DNA of 64,000 nucleotides from Plecoglossus altivelis (taxonomy: Eukaryota > Chordata > Actinopteri > Osmeriformes > Plecoglossidae): contig BROE01000025.1 of assembly GCA_036571765.1 (NCBI GenBank), forward strand, positions 5,154,222 to 5,218,221, written 5' to 3'. Below the pieces are notes generated by a model. It did no database searches and was not told where the DNA came from. It saw only the letters and a list, made by a program, of their open reading frames with translations. A program made the position numbers and the translations under genes. Positions 36,401 through 45,869 of the stretch are shown piece by piece. Each line of letters starts with the position of its first letter. Within the stretch, counting starts at the first letter, position 1.

Positions 36401-39400
36401 CATTCGGTTTAAGTGTGCAAGCAATGGGGAAAAACTGTACATAAAGCCCATGAGTGCTGGTGATACAAAAGGTGTTTGTGTGTATGGTTTTGTTGCAGGA
36501 ACTTGCACTTTTATAAAGGAGTGTTTTGATTGAAAGATGTTTTATTGCAGTCTTTCATTATGGCATAGATGTGAGTTGGTAATCTCCAAGTGCTGAGTCT
36601 GATTGGCTCGTGTGTAGAGTTTTGACATAATGAGCCAAATTCTACAAAAAGTGTCTAAGCAATGAGACTTTGGTCGAATCATTTGGTTTTAATGTGTACA
36701 TAATGGGGAAAAATGGGAAAACTCACTCTTCAGTAGAAATTCTACCCAACATGGAATTGCTAACTTTCTAGTGGTCTACCTCGTTCTAGTGGTGGCTATA
36801 GAAGGTGGTCAGGTGTGGGAGTCAAAAAACCAAAGTTTGACCCCCAGAGTAGGCAAATGAGGGAGGAAACATTAAGAAAGAGCGACATAGTGATGTGTGC
36901 GTGTGTGTGTATAGCTGCTGGAGCAGCATCGGGGCCTGGAGAGCATGGTGGAGCTGCTGCAGGTGTACAAGGAGGAGGACCAGGCTTATGATGCTCTGCT
37001 GGAGGCTGCTACACAGCTGTACCAGTACCTGCTGCAGCCCTTCAGAGACATGAGGGAGCTGGCAATGCTGCGTAGGCAACAGATCAAGGTAACAAACACA
37101 CACTAAACATCATTTGACACTTCTTATTGTTTGTTTGAAATTGCAAGTTGATTCAGTTTACTTCATATGTGTGCAAGCAAGGCGCATATATTTGTCGACA
37201 AGGGTATGTCACTCCTAAATTCATCAGTGTCTTTCTGTCACTCCATCTCCACATTGTTCTCGTAAACCTAGAGACTGTTAAAATGTAATGTCGAACAAAG
37301 ATTCAAACTTGGATCACTAGAGTCCCAGTCTCACTACCATCACACCATTGCACCCATTGCACCAATCGAAGAATAGCCTCAATAACATTCAACCTGTGCA
37401 CAAAATCGGACGGAGTCCTAATAATAACAGGTTTCGTCCCGCAGAGGATCCCTAATTATTACGTCTCTTGAGGCCTCGGAGGCCCTAGTTTGATTCAGTG
37501 TTAGGCTGGTCTGGGGCAAAGACTCCAATCAGAGAATATACAGACAAAATTATATTTAAATGACTATTGTATTCAGAGTCAAGTCAAGTCAAATTTTATT
37601 TATATAGCACAAATTTAACACAACTATAGTTGATTCAAAGTGCTTTACAGTAAATCGGAAGTTAAAAATAGAAAAGGAGTAGAGAAGATAAAAGAGAGAA
37701 AGGTCAAGGGAGTTAAAAGTCAAGTGTCAAAAACAATCAAACTGTATATACATAAAATGGAACACCAACATATAAAAAATAAAATAAAATACTAATAATA
37801 ACATCACTCGAAAGCTAAAGAGTAAAAATAAGTCTTTAGACCGGTTTTAAAAACATCCAGTGAAGGTGAGGCCCTGATACCCAAAGGTAAACTATTACAG
37901 AACCAAATTTATGAATGTTCGATCATTCTTATGCTGTGATTGGCGCAATAGGAACAGTTGAACCACACGTAAACCTTGTTAGATGATGTCTGTGCTCGGT
38001 TCTGAGCTTGTTTTTATGTTAGGCTGATAAGCGCTTTTTTGTGTCACTAACTCAGTTTTACCAGTGTGTCTCTCATAGGAACCCTAAAGGTGTGCAGTCT
38101 TGATCCTGTTGCACTATGTTTGTGTGTGTCCAGATATCCATGGAGAATGACTACTTGGGCCCTAGGCGTATTGAAAGTCTGAAGAAGGAGGATTGTGATT
38201 GGCAGATGAAGGCACAGGAGGCGGTGCTAAACATCCAGCAGTTCACTGTCAGATACTTTGAGATCACTGCCCGCGCTCAGAAAGGTAAGTTATGTCCACA
38301 GGAGGGGTTCTTACAGCTTTTTCCTGGTGGAAGGAGCCTATAAGGGTGTCATCTCAAAGCAGACTGCAACATCCCAGTCTGAACAGCAGGTGTCCGTGTG
38401 ACTCTGCCTCACAGCAGACATGCACTCAATATTTCAATCCCTACTCACAACCATATACGCATGCACACATACTCATCAAATCGGAATTTATTTGTCTAGC
38501 CCTTTTTACAAGCTTCACATATGCCAATAGAACTGCCACTCAACCAACCTAAACCCTCAAGGAAGACAAAGAAAAAAACGTTTTTTCTCCTCACTAGAGG
38601 AGTTCAGTGAGGGATCCCCTTCCTCCAGAGAAGGTTAGTGAAATATTAGTTCAGAACACAGACTAAACATAGTCATACAGTGGGGTGTCTATGGGTGTTA
38701 AAACATCAAAATCCAATGCTCTACTGGGTTAGTAAATGGCATGGTTTAAACCATGCAGCATCGGCCCAGCATCGCAGGCAGGGGATGAGGGAAGGGAGCA
38801 GGAACTTGTTGTCCCTCAGGGAGACCGATGTGCACTTGGCGACTAGATCCAGGTTTGGCAGACTGTCATAGATCAATGTCCACTGGCAACCAGGTCTGGC
38901 ATTGGCAGACCAATGACCAGGCAGGTGCTGACAACTCAAAACCCCCACACCAAAGGGAGGTGTGGAGGGGGACAGAGAGAGGAGAGCAGATATTACCAGC
39001 GCCAGGAGCAACTAACAGTTACAGTAGCATTAAGAATGAGGTCTGGACCGGTCTAAAGTAGACTAGTACAGAAATTTAGCAGACCAAAAAGGGTATTTGA
39101 CACTGCTCTAGACACCAAGATAGCACCAGCCCCCCTTGGTCGGACCATGAAATCTGTTTCTAGGGAAAAACTCTAACATAAGAATTGCAGAATAGCCTGT
39201 CCCCTGTTGTCTCCAGCTAGCAACAGAAATAATAGCAGTAACAATACAGTAACAGGTTTACATTATTTGCAAATGCAGGTCAGGCTACACATGCCAACAC
39301 ACCATCCACACACACACACGCAAACACACCACACACACGCATGCACACTCCCAGGGAGGAGACAGTGATATGGTCAGATGGGGTTTTTGATTCTCCTACA

Positions 39401-42400
39401 CATGAATTATGTTGTGTTAGGAAGCTACCACATTGCCCGACTGGTTGTGTTGCGTACGTGCGGTTGTGTGTACGTATGTTGTATGTCTATGTTGCGTATG
39501 TGCATTTGTGTGTATGTTCAGCGGTGTATGAGCGTATGAGGGTGGACCAGCGTAAACTGGGGAAAGCAGCGTGGACGGCTGCCGTGGAGCGCATGGAGAG
39601 ACTGCAATACTCCGTCGCCAAGGAGACACTGCAGCTGCAGAGAGCCAGAGAGATTTGTCTGGAGCAAGAGAAGCGCACACTCAGAAAGGAGGTATACACA
39701 CACTCACACACATCCACACACACACACACACACACACACACTCAGAAAGGGGGTATACACACACTCACATACACACACACACTCACATACACCTACACAC
39801 ACACTCACAAAGGCCCACACACACTCACATACACACATCACACACACTCTCGTATACACCCACACACACACACACAGTCAGAAAGGAGGTAGACACACAC
39901 ATACACCCACGCTCATATACTGTACACACTCAGAAAGGTGGAAGACACACACTCACATACATCCCACACACACACAGTCAGAAAGGAGGTAGACACATTT
40001 ACACACACACACGCACACACTTGGAGAGGAGGTAGACACACGCACACACCCACATTTACACACGCTCAGAAAGGAGGTAGACACACACTCACATACACCC
40101 ACACACATACACACTCAGAAAGGAGGTAGACACACACTCACATACACCCACACACATACACACTCAGAAAGGAGGTAGACGCACACTCACAAACACCCAC
40201 ACACACACACACTCACACACACCCACACATACTCAGAAAGGAGGTAGACACAGACTCACACACACATTCAGAAAGGAGGTAGACACACACATACACCCAC
40301 GCTCATATACTGTACACACTCAGAAAGGAGGAAGACACACACTCACATACATCCCACACACACACAGTCAGAAAGGAGGTAGACACACATTTACACACAC
40401 ACACACACACTTGGAGAGGAGGTAGACACACACACCCACATTTACACACGCTCAGAAAGGAGGTAGACACACACTCACATACACCCACACACATACACAC
40501 ACTCAGAAAGGAGGTAGACGCACACTCACAAACACCCACACACACACACTCACACATACCCACACTCACACATACTCAGAAAGGAGGTAGACACAGACTC
40601 ACATACACACACACATACACTCAGAAAGAAGGTAGACACTAGTGTTGTTTGGGAGTAGACTCGGGAGTAATGAGTTTTCACAAACAGTGATTGGTTCATT
40701 ACATGCGTACGCTCAGTCGAGTAAACAGAAATGATTCGTTCATTTCCTGACCTGGTCTTCGGGTATGAGTCTTTCGTTCTTTTTCCACATGACCTGCATA
40801 GGCTCAGTACTAGGAGCTAGCAGGAACAGAAATAATTTGTTAATTTCCCGACCGGGTCTTCGGGTATGAGTCTTAATGATAATTTTTCTTGTGATCTTCA
40901 AAGGCTCAGTACTTGCAGTGCAAACCAAAACCAAGTCAAATGAATGACTCGAAAAAAGATTTGTTCTTTTTAATGAATGAGATTAAAAGAACCAAGTCAA
41001 AGTAAAATGAACCTAACCTCCCATCACTAGTAGACACACACTCACATACACTAACACAAACACACACTCAGAATTGAGGTAGACACACTCAGATACACCC
41101 ACACACACACACTCAGAAAGGAGGTAGACACACACTCACTTACACTCACACACACACTCGGAGAGGATGGGCCACATACAAGCTCAAGTGGCTTCATAAT
41201 TTCAGTTTTACACAGCTAGTACAGTACACATTCAAACCAGGACCATGGTGCTAAACAACATAAAAGAACACATAACTACATGAGATGAGACCGCACAGAA
41301 CTAAATAAGCCCTACATATTTTGACAAAGTGCAAAAGGACAATATGCACAGTAAGGGACAGTGCAGCTTAGTAAGTTATACAGTGTAGGCTACCATTTAG
41401 AAAATTCTAGGCTAGAACCATTTAGAATTGACATTTCTAAATTTGGAATTTAGAAAATATATTTGCACATCATGACACATCTACCAGGCTGCTTCTTCAA
41501 CAAATCCATATATGGAACAAGCTTATCTGAAAAAATACTTTGTCATAGCATATTATTTTCACATTCACCTCTTTTTACACTGTTTTGTCCTGTTGCTCTC
41601 ATCTTCGTGTTCACTTGACATAGAAACACGTAGGTCTTATTTAGCACCATGTGTGGTCTAATGTATTGCTGTGCTGTTTCACGTAGCCCCATGTCCCTGC
41701 AGGAACATGGTTTTGTTTCAGTGTGTACTGTAGCATGTATATGATTGAAATGACAACAAAAGCCCCTTGGCCTGACTTGAGCGAGGCTGACTGCGCTGTT
41801 CCAGATGCAGGGCCTGAGCGGCGACGGAGCGATGGAGCGTCTTGACCATATGGAGGGTAAATACTACGATCTGCAGCTGCTGCTGTACGACATCCAGGCT
41901 GACATCCTGCAGGGGGAGGAGATGCTGCTCAACGCTCAGCTGGACAGCATACGCAGACAAATGACCGGTGTGTGTGTGTGGACTTTTTGTCTGTGTGGGT
42001 GAGCGTGCGTGCACATTTATCTGTCTGGGTGAGTGTGCTTGTGTGTGTTTTACTAGGAACATTGGTTTGCGTGTGCAGATTTTGTTTTTGGGCAGAGTCA
42101 CTACTTACTGTATGTGTCTAAAGGAGGATGTAGGTAGATGTTTGAAAACTCTCCCAGCCTGTGTTCCAGTGTTGTGGCAATTCAGTCACACAGACACAAA
42201 AGTGGGGAGGGGTGTGTACTAATCTCACAGCTCTGCTGGACACGCTCATATTGCCCTGATTCTGAGAACCAATAAAGCTGCTTTAACTGCCCCTTGGCCA
42301 GCAGGTAGGAGCCCAGATCTGGACAGTCATGTTGCCATCTGCTGTGGTGTATGTGTGTGTATTCATGTGAAACTGTTGTATGTTTGTGTGTTCCAACCTG

Positions 42401-44896
42401 CATGTGTGTGTATTTATGTGTAACTGCTCTGTGTGTGTTTTTCGGTCTACATGCATGTGTGTGTGTGTGTGTGTTCCTATGTAACCGTTGTGCGTGTGTG
42501 TTGCAGAGTGCCAGGACCAGGTGGTGTACTATGATACCTATGAGAGTGTGGAGGGTGTGGTGGAGGAGAACACAGACAGAGAGGAGCTGAAGAGGCTGCA
42601 GCTAAGTGCTAGACAGCTGGAGGCCAGGAGGGGGCGGATCACCGCCAAACGCACCTACCTCAAACACAAGAGGGTGTGAACCCAAACGCACGCTAACACT
42701 CACACTCAAGCATGCATGCATGCATGCACACACAGCAGGTCTGAAAGATAACTAGGAGGTCCTTTCTGATCCTTTAGGAGATTTGTGTGAGTAACCATGG
42801 TGACAAGCAGCAGAGATGCTCACGTAGACAGCAGGACCTACAGCAGGTACTGTAACCTGGGGCTGGGGCTGGGGGGCAATCAAAAAGACAATCTGTCCAG
42901 TCTGTCTCCTTCTCTTTCTGTTCGTTATGTGTTTTCATGAGCAGGAGGAAGAGGAGGATAAGGAGAGGAGGAACAGCAGAGTGAGTCTGGAGAGACAAAA
43001 GACCTTGGACAGGCTGCGCAACTTCAAACAGGTGAACACACATACACACATACACACATACACACGCACACACAGCATCAATACTGCCCTCGTGAGTGAG
43101 ACATTTTTTGGTTTCTTCCTCAGTCTTTGTCTCTCCCCCTATTTCTCGTCCTTCTTCTTGTAGCGGTATCCTGGTCAGGTGATCCTAAAGTCCACTCGTT
43201 TGCGTGCAACCCAGTCCAGAGGAGAGGAGAAAGGGGGAGAGGGAGGGAAAGGAGGGGAGAACCAGGGCCAGACCAGGTGTCTGAGCACTAGTGTGCAGAC
43301 AGACCCCAGCCCAGTACCAAACCTCCCAGCATCGCTACTCCCTGTACCAGACAACTCACTCCCTTCCTCTTCGCCAGAGTTCCCTGCCTCCCCAGCGTCT
43401 CCTCCTCGACTCCCACCCCCCCCTCCACCTCCGCCTCCCTCCCTGGAGGGGACGTCCCTTGCCTCCGCCAGCCAGGCTCCAGGTCCCAGGGAAGCGAAAG
43501 AGGAGACTGCGCCTCCCCCCCCTTCTCCCCTGGGTCCCTTCCTCCCTCGCTTCTTTGACAGCAGCCAGCTGGTTAATGCCAGGAAGAGGCTGAGGAAGAC
43601 CTCTCCACTGGAGGCTCACAGGAGGAAAGGTACTCAGCTAACACCAGCCTCCACATTTTTCCAACCCCTTATTCTGTGTATTCACAACAGCAAATGTAAT
43701 TGTGTGCACAGATTATTAACAGTACTATTTTGCTGTGGACAGTCATGACAGAACTTAATATTGGACAAAACGTAATAGTGTAAAACTAAGATTGAACAAG
43801 TAAAAAGATAGGCATCTGTGTGATAAAATAAAATAGACAAGCATATAGTATATGCTCATTTTGATGAATATGTAAATCCACAGAAATCCATGTAAAAACT
43901 CATTGTAGTTGTTTATTTGTAGTACACGCTAAAACTTGAGTTTTTCTCATCCTTTAAGTCTGAATTATATACATATTAAAATGACTGGCCATTTAGAGAA
44001 TTTTTCATGTGAAATGTATTTATACAAAGGAACTGCATTGATATGCACCACACAATCAGTAAAAGTATGGAACTATAAGAACTTGGCATTGGGCTAATGG
44101 CACAGGTTGGATGCGAACACCACTGTAGATCTAAGTAATGCTTTTTCTGATTTGCTTAACTGCAATGATACAAAAAGAATAAAGATATTTTTTATTTTTT
44201 ATAATTTGAGACAATTGTAAAGCAAGATTTTATGACTATATGCATCCGTATAAGTTTCTGGCCGAAGTCAACTTGCGCCCAACACAGTCAATCTAAGCTA
44301 AAGCACTGAATCACCATACACAAAGACACAATATTTCACCTAAAAGAAGGCGAAGCGCCATGTCGAGAAGGATGACGTGACTAAACTCAAACATAATTTC
44401 AAAAGGTGTGTCCAAATTTGGCCCATCACTTGCCCATCACGCCCAACACAAAAAGCTTTCCAGCGTCCCTAGCATCAACTAAACTGAAAATATAATAATA
44501 ATGTTAATATATTGTTGATGTAACGAACATGTTCCTTATATATATAATGTAACTTCATCCCCTGCCCGGCTCTCTCCTCCCCCCTCCCCTCCAGTGAGCT
44601 CCCCCATGGACGAGGTGCTGGCCTCTCTGAAGAGAGGCAGCTTCCAGCTGCGCAGGGTTGACCAGCGTGGCCCGGCCCAGGGCCCAGAAGACGACCCAGA
44701 CAACATCCTGGTCCAGATCCGGAGGGGGGTGAAGTTGCGTTGTGTGCCTAGCAGGGAGGCCCGGGGCCCGATGGAGGACGTACCCTTGGATCCCCTGACC
44801 AGGAGCATCCACCAGGCTCTTCAGCGCATCAAGGACGCTTCGCCTGATTCTGACTCAGACGATGAGGGCTTGTTGTGTCCTGAATGGGAGAGCTAG
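30426..44896 (+). CDS. jmy: Junction-mediating and regulatory protein (JMY), 10 coding exons
   Basis: Actin nucleator and Arp2/3 activator that also acts as a p300/p53 cofactor. Coding exons are 30426-31268, 36915-37088, 38134-38284, 39522-39691, 41805-41967, 42507-42673, 42778-42846, 42945-43031, 43164-43629 and 44595-44896. They total 2592 nt, or 863 aa plus TAG; human is about 988 aa, the shortfall lying in the low-complexity part of exon 1 and the proline-rich region. The N-terminus (SDWVAVRP, HKFVFIVAWNEVEGRFAITC) and the GMWTVLFG...LGHALDTCGWKILSQVLFTE block are typical. Coiled coils fill exons 2-8. A polyproline run lies at about 690-700. Three WH2 motifs follow: SSQLVNARKRLRKT (about 740), MDEVLASLKRGSF (about 768) and NILVQIRRGVKL (about 800). 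The central/acidic tail ends PEWES, with the Arp2/3-contacting Trp. The DWVAV core fits a W-x-x-V LC3-interacting motif (inference). All junction phases agree. Confidence 0.96.
31997..32165 (-). repeat. Terminal part of a TACAGTTTTT-ended DNA transposon family
   Basis: It begins TACAGTTTTTGCCCATTGCT after a TA, and runs through AGCCTCAATACCTAAACG and TTTGCACTTTGTTTGCAATT. The reverse complement of the same block occurs at 36361-36439 and at 61370-61520, so this is a dispersed family. The end sequence and TA context suggest a Tc1/IS630-type element, but that is inference. Confidence 0.55.
32319..33975 (-). mobile_element. L2-like LINE, 5' truncated, RT active site deleted
   Basis: Read on the minus strand it encodes FCRFERQ (about 33780), then KAAGPDTVSP, NDYRPVALTSV, FSSAFNTI (RT motif A) and STGAPQGCVLSPLLFSLYT (motif B) within 33688-33005. 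At about 33018 it jumps to LNISSLVKKAQQRLYFLQQL and continues to 32574. The jump removes the conserved Y/F-A-D-D motif region. The 3' end reads CAATTCTGATTCTAATTCTG, the short tandem tail typical of fish L2 elements, ending at about 32319. It sits in JMY intron 1 in antisense orientation and is incapable of retrotransposition. Confidence 0.88.
32469..32508. repeat. Perfect hairpin, 17-nt arms
   Basis: TAGCACATGACATGACA at 32469-32485 and its exact reverse complement at 32492-32508 are separated by 6 nt. It lies inside the 3' untranslated part of the L2-like element. Confidence 0.9.
34445..35115 (+). repeat. Dispersed fish repeat, copy 2 of 2
   Basis: Starts TCAATTCAATTTATTTTTGT and matches 24125-24650 through ACTGTCCCGGAACATCCCCT and GAAACCTCGGGGAGAACC. 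It extends further than copy 1, to TTAAATAAAGAGACTGAGTC near 35105. It has no coding potential. Confidence 0.75.
35124..36352 (+). mobile_element. hAT transposon, internally deleted, with 8-bp target duplication
   Basis: The termini are CAGTGGTCACCAAACT at the left and the complement of CAGGGGTCCCCAAACT at the right (14 of 16 match). They are flanked by the identical octamer GTTTAAGG at 35116-35123 and 36353-36360. The internal frame at 35312-35788 encodes LDESTDVQDTAQLLIFIRG, ITTDGAPSMVG and VHCLIHQQALC. These are typical of the hAT transposase branch related to GTF2IRD2/ZBED-type domesticated genes. The zinc finger and the C-terminal dimerisation region are absent, so this 1.2-kb copy is non-autonomous. 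It is located in JMY intron 1. Confidence 0.92.
37573..37960. repeat. Dispersed repeat in JMY intron 2
   Basis: It begins with AGTCAAGTCAAGTCAAATTT and TTATTTATATAGCACAAATT, then GATTCAAAGTGCTTTACAG. This is a very common teleost interspersed repeat type. It is non-coding and the superfamily is not assigned. Confidence 0.6.
38480..39120. repeat. Probable dispersed repeat in JMY intron 3
   Basis: The segment GAATTTATTTGTCTAGCCCT with a downstream block around 38800-38990 resembles other teleost interspersed repeats in composition. There is no second copy in this window to confirm it and no coding potential. Confidence 0.3.
39692..41170. repeat. Minisatellite built from the JMY exon 4 splice donor region
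   Basis: About 20 units contain CTCAGAAAGGAGGTAGACAC followed by ACACTCACATACACCC. The unit's start equals the end of JMY exon 4 plus its donor (ACTCAGAAAGGAG then GTATAC at 39692). Units recur near 39744, 39880, 39931, 39980, 40066, 40115, 40162, 40233, 40268, 40320, 40370, 40450, 40503, 40575, 40620, 41068 and 41117, with a GGAGAGGAGGTAG variant at about 40025 and 40413. A block of about 230 bp at 39892-40120 is repeated at 40281-40510, a higher-order duplication with 389-bp offset. The array is interrupted by a MITE at 40640-41029. Confidence 0.92.
40640..41029. mobile_element. hAT-type MITE (390 bp) with 8-bp target duplication
   Basis: The ends are TAGTGTTGTTTGGGAG and the complement of TAGTGATGGGAG, flanked by GTAGACAC at 40632-40639 and 41030-41037. 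Removing the element plus one octamer restores the canonical minisatellite unit, which supports insertion into a pre-existing array. Internally, two direct copies of about 101 bp start at 40726 and 40827 and share GGTCTTCGGGTATGAGTCTT. It is non-coding. Confidence 0.88.
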
Positions 44897-44968
44897 GGAC
44901 AGAACTTACACTCACACACACACACACACTCATGAACACGTACACACACACATACACTCTCATGCTGT

Positions 44969-44974
44969 AATAAA
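44969..44974 (+). terminator. Candidate JMY polyadenylation signal
   Basis: AATAAA lies 73 bp after the JMY stop codon. If used, the 3' UTR would be only about 100 bp; longer isoforms cannot be excluded. Confidence 0.4.
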
Positions 44975-45439
44975 GTAGCCTATAGGCACACATTCACATA
45001 CAGTAAATTCACACACACATATCTAATCAGTCAATGTAAATTTTAGGATGTGTACCTTTTCAGTCACTGTTTATGACACAAAGCAATTACAAGCAATTTC
45101 AATTTACAAGCAAGCTTTCAATTATTATGGTGGTCACACACACACACAACATACACTTTACACACTTGTAGCATTCAACACCCTGTGTGGGTCTAGTGTG
45201 TGTGTCTTTATCTCTACCATTTTCTCTATTTCTATCCCTTTCCCTTGTTCCATGTCCTTTCTCTCTATCCACTTCCAATGTCCTTTTTACTTCCTTAATT
45301 TCTTTCTTTCCCCATCCCTCTGTCTCCATGCCTCTCAGTTCAGTGTGAAGGGGGATCAGTGTTGTATGATTTCAGCAGAAGGTCTGTCTGCAGGCTGAAA
45401 CACTCTGATAATAGGCTTATCGCCTCACACTGAGCCAGC

Positions 45440-45865
45440 CAACATTACACTGTTGTACGGCAGCCAGCCAACCAACCAGCCAACCAGTCAATCAGTCAGT
45501 CAATCTGTTAGCCAGCTTGTCAGTCAGCATGTTAGCTAGCCAGGCAGTTTGTCAAAGTGTTTTCCAAGGAGTCAGCCTGCCAGCCAGCCAGCCACTCAAT
45601 CTGTTTGCCAGTCAGCCAGTCTGTTAGTTAGCCAGCCAGTTAGTCAATCTGTTTGCCAGTCAGTCAGCCTGCCAGCCACCCAGCCAGTCGGTCAGTAAAC
45701 CTTTTTGCCAGTCAGCCTGCCAGCCAGCCAGCCAGTTGGCCAAGCAGTTACTATGTCAACAGCCAGTCACAAGCAAGCCAATACGTTAATCTGTCAGCCA
45801 CACAGTCAGTCAGCCAGCCTGTTAGTTTGTCAGCCAGGTAGTCAGTAAGTTGTTTTCCCAGTCAT
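45440..45865. repeat. Degenerate CAGC/CAGT tetranucleotide array
   Basis: A long run built from GCCAGCCAGTCAGTCAGCC-like 4-mer steps, with interspersed AATCTGTT phrases, indicates an older 30-40 bp higher-order unit. The Ser/Gln/Pro-rich open frame in it is a repeat artefact. Confidence 0.85.
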
Positions 45866-45869
45866 TCTA

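Larger units (their letters stand above)
34371..36725. mobile_element. Nested repeat stack: TACAGTTTTT element split by two insertions
   Basis: The left part, 34371-34443 (ACAGTTTTTGCCTATTG...TATGATTACAGTG), and the right part, 36361-36725 (TATGCTACAAAAAGTTTAGG...), are contiguous in the related copy at 61370-61660. Here they are separated by the dispersed repeat at 34445-35115 and by the hAT element 35124-36352. Most of the right part matches, in reverse, 60493-60780. This is inferred from internal comparison only. Confidence 0.6.

Noticed and set aside
39571..40129. Long His/Thr-rich open frames on the plus strand
   Set aside because: They are translations of the CA-rich minisatellite in JMY intron 4 and change frame with every unit length change.
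43356..43619. Antisense open frame rich in Gly/Arg opposite JMY exon 9
   Set aside because: It mirrors the proline-rich coding exon on the other strand and has no independent support.
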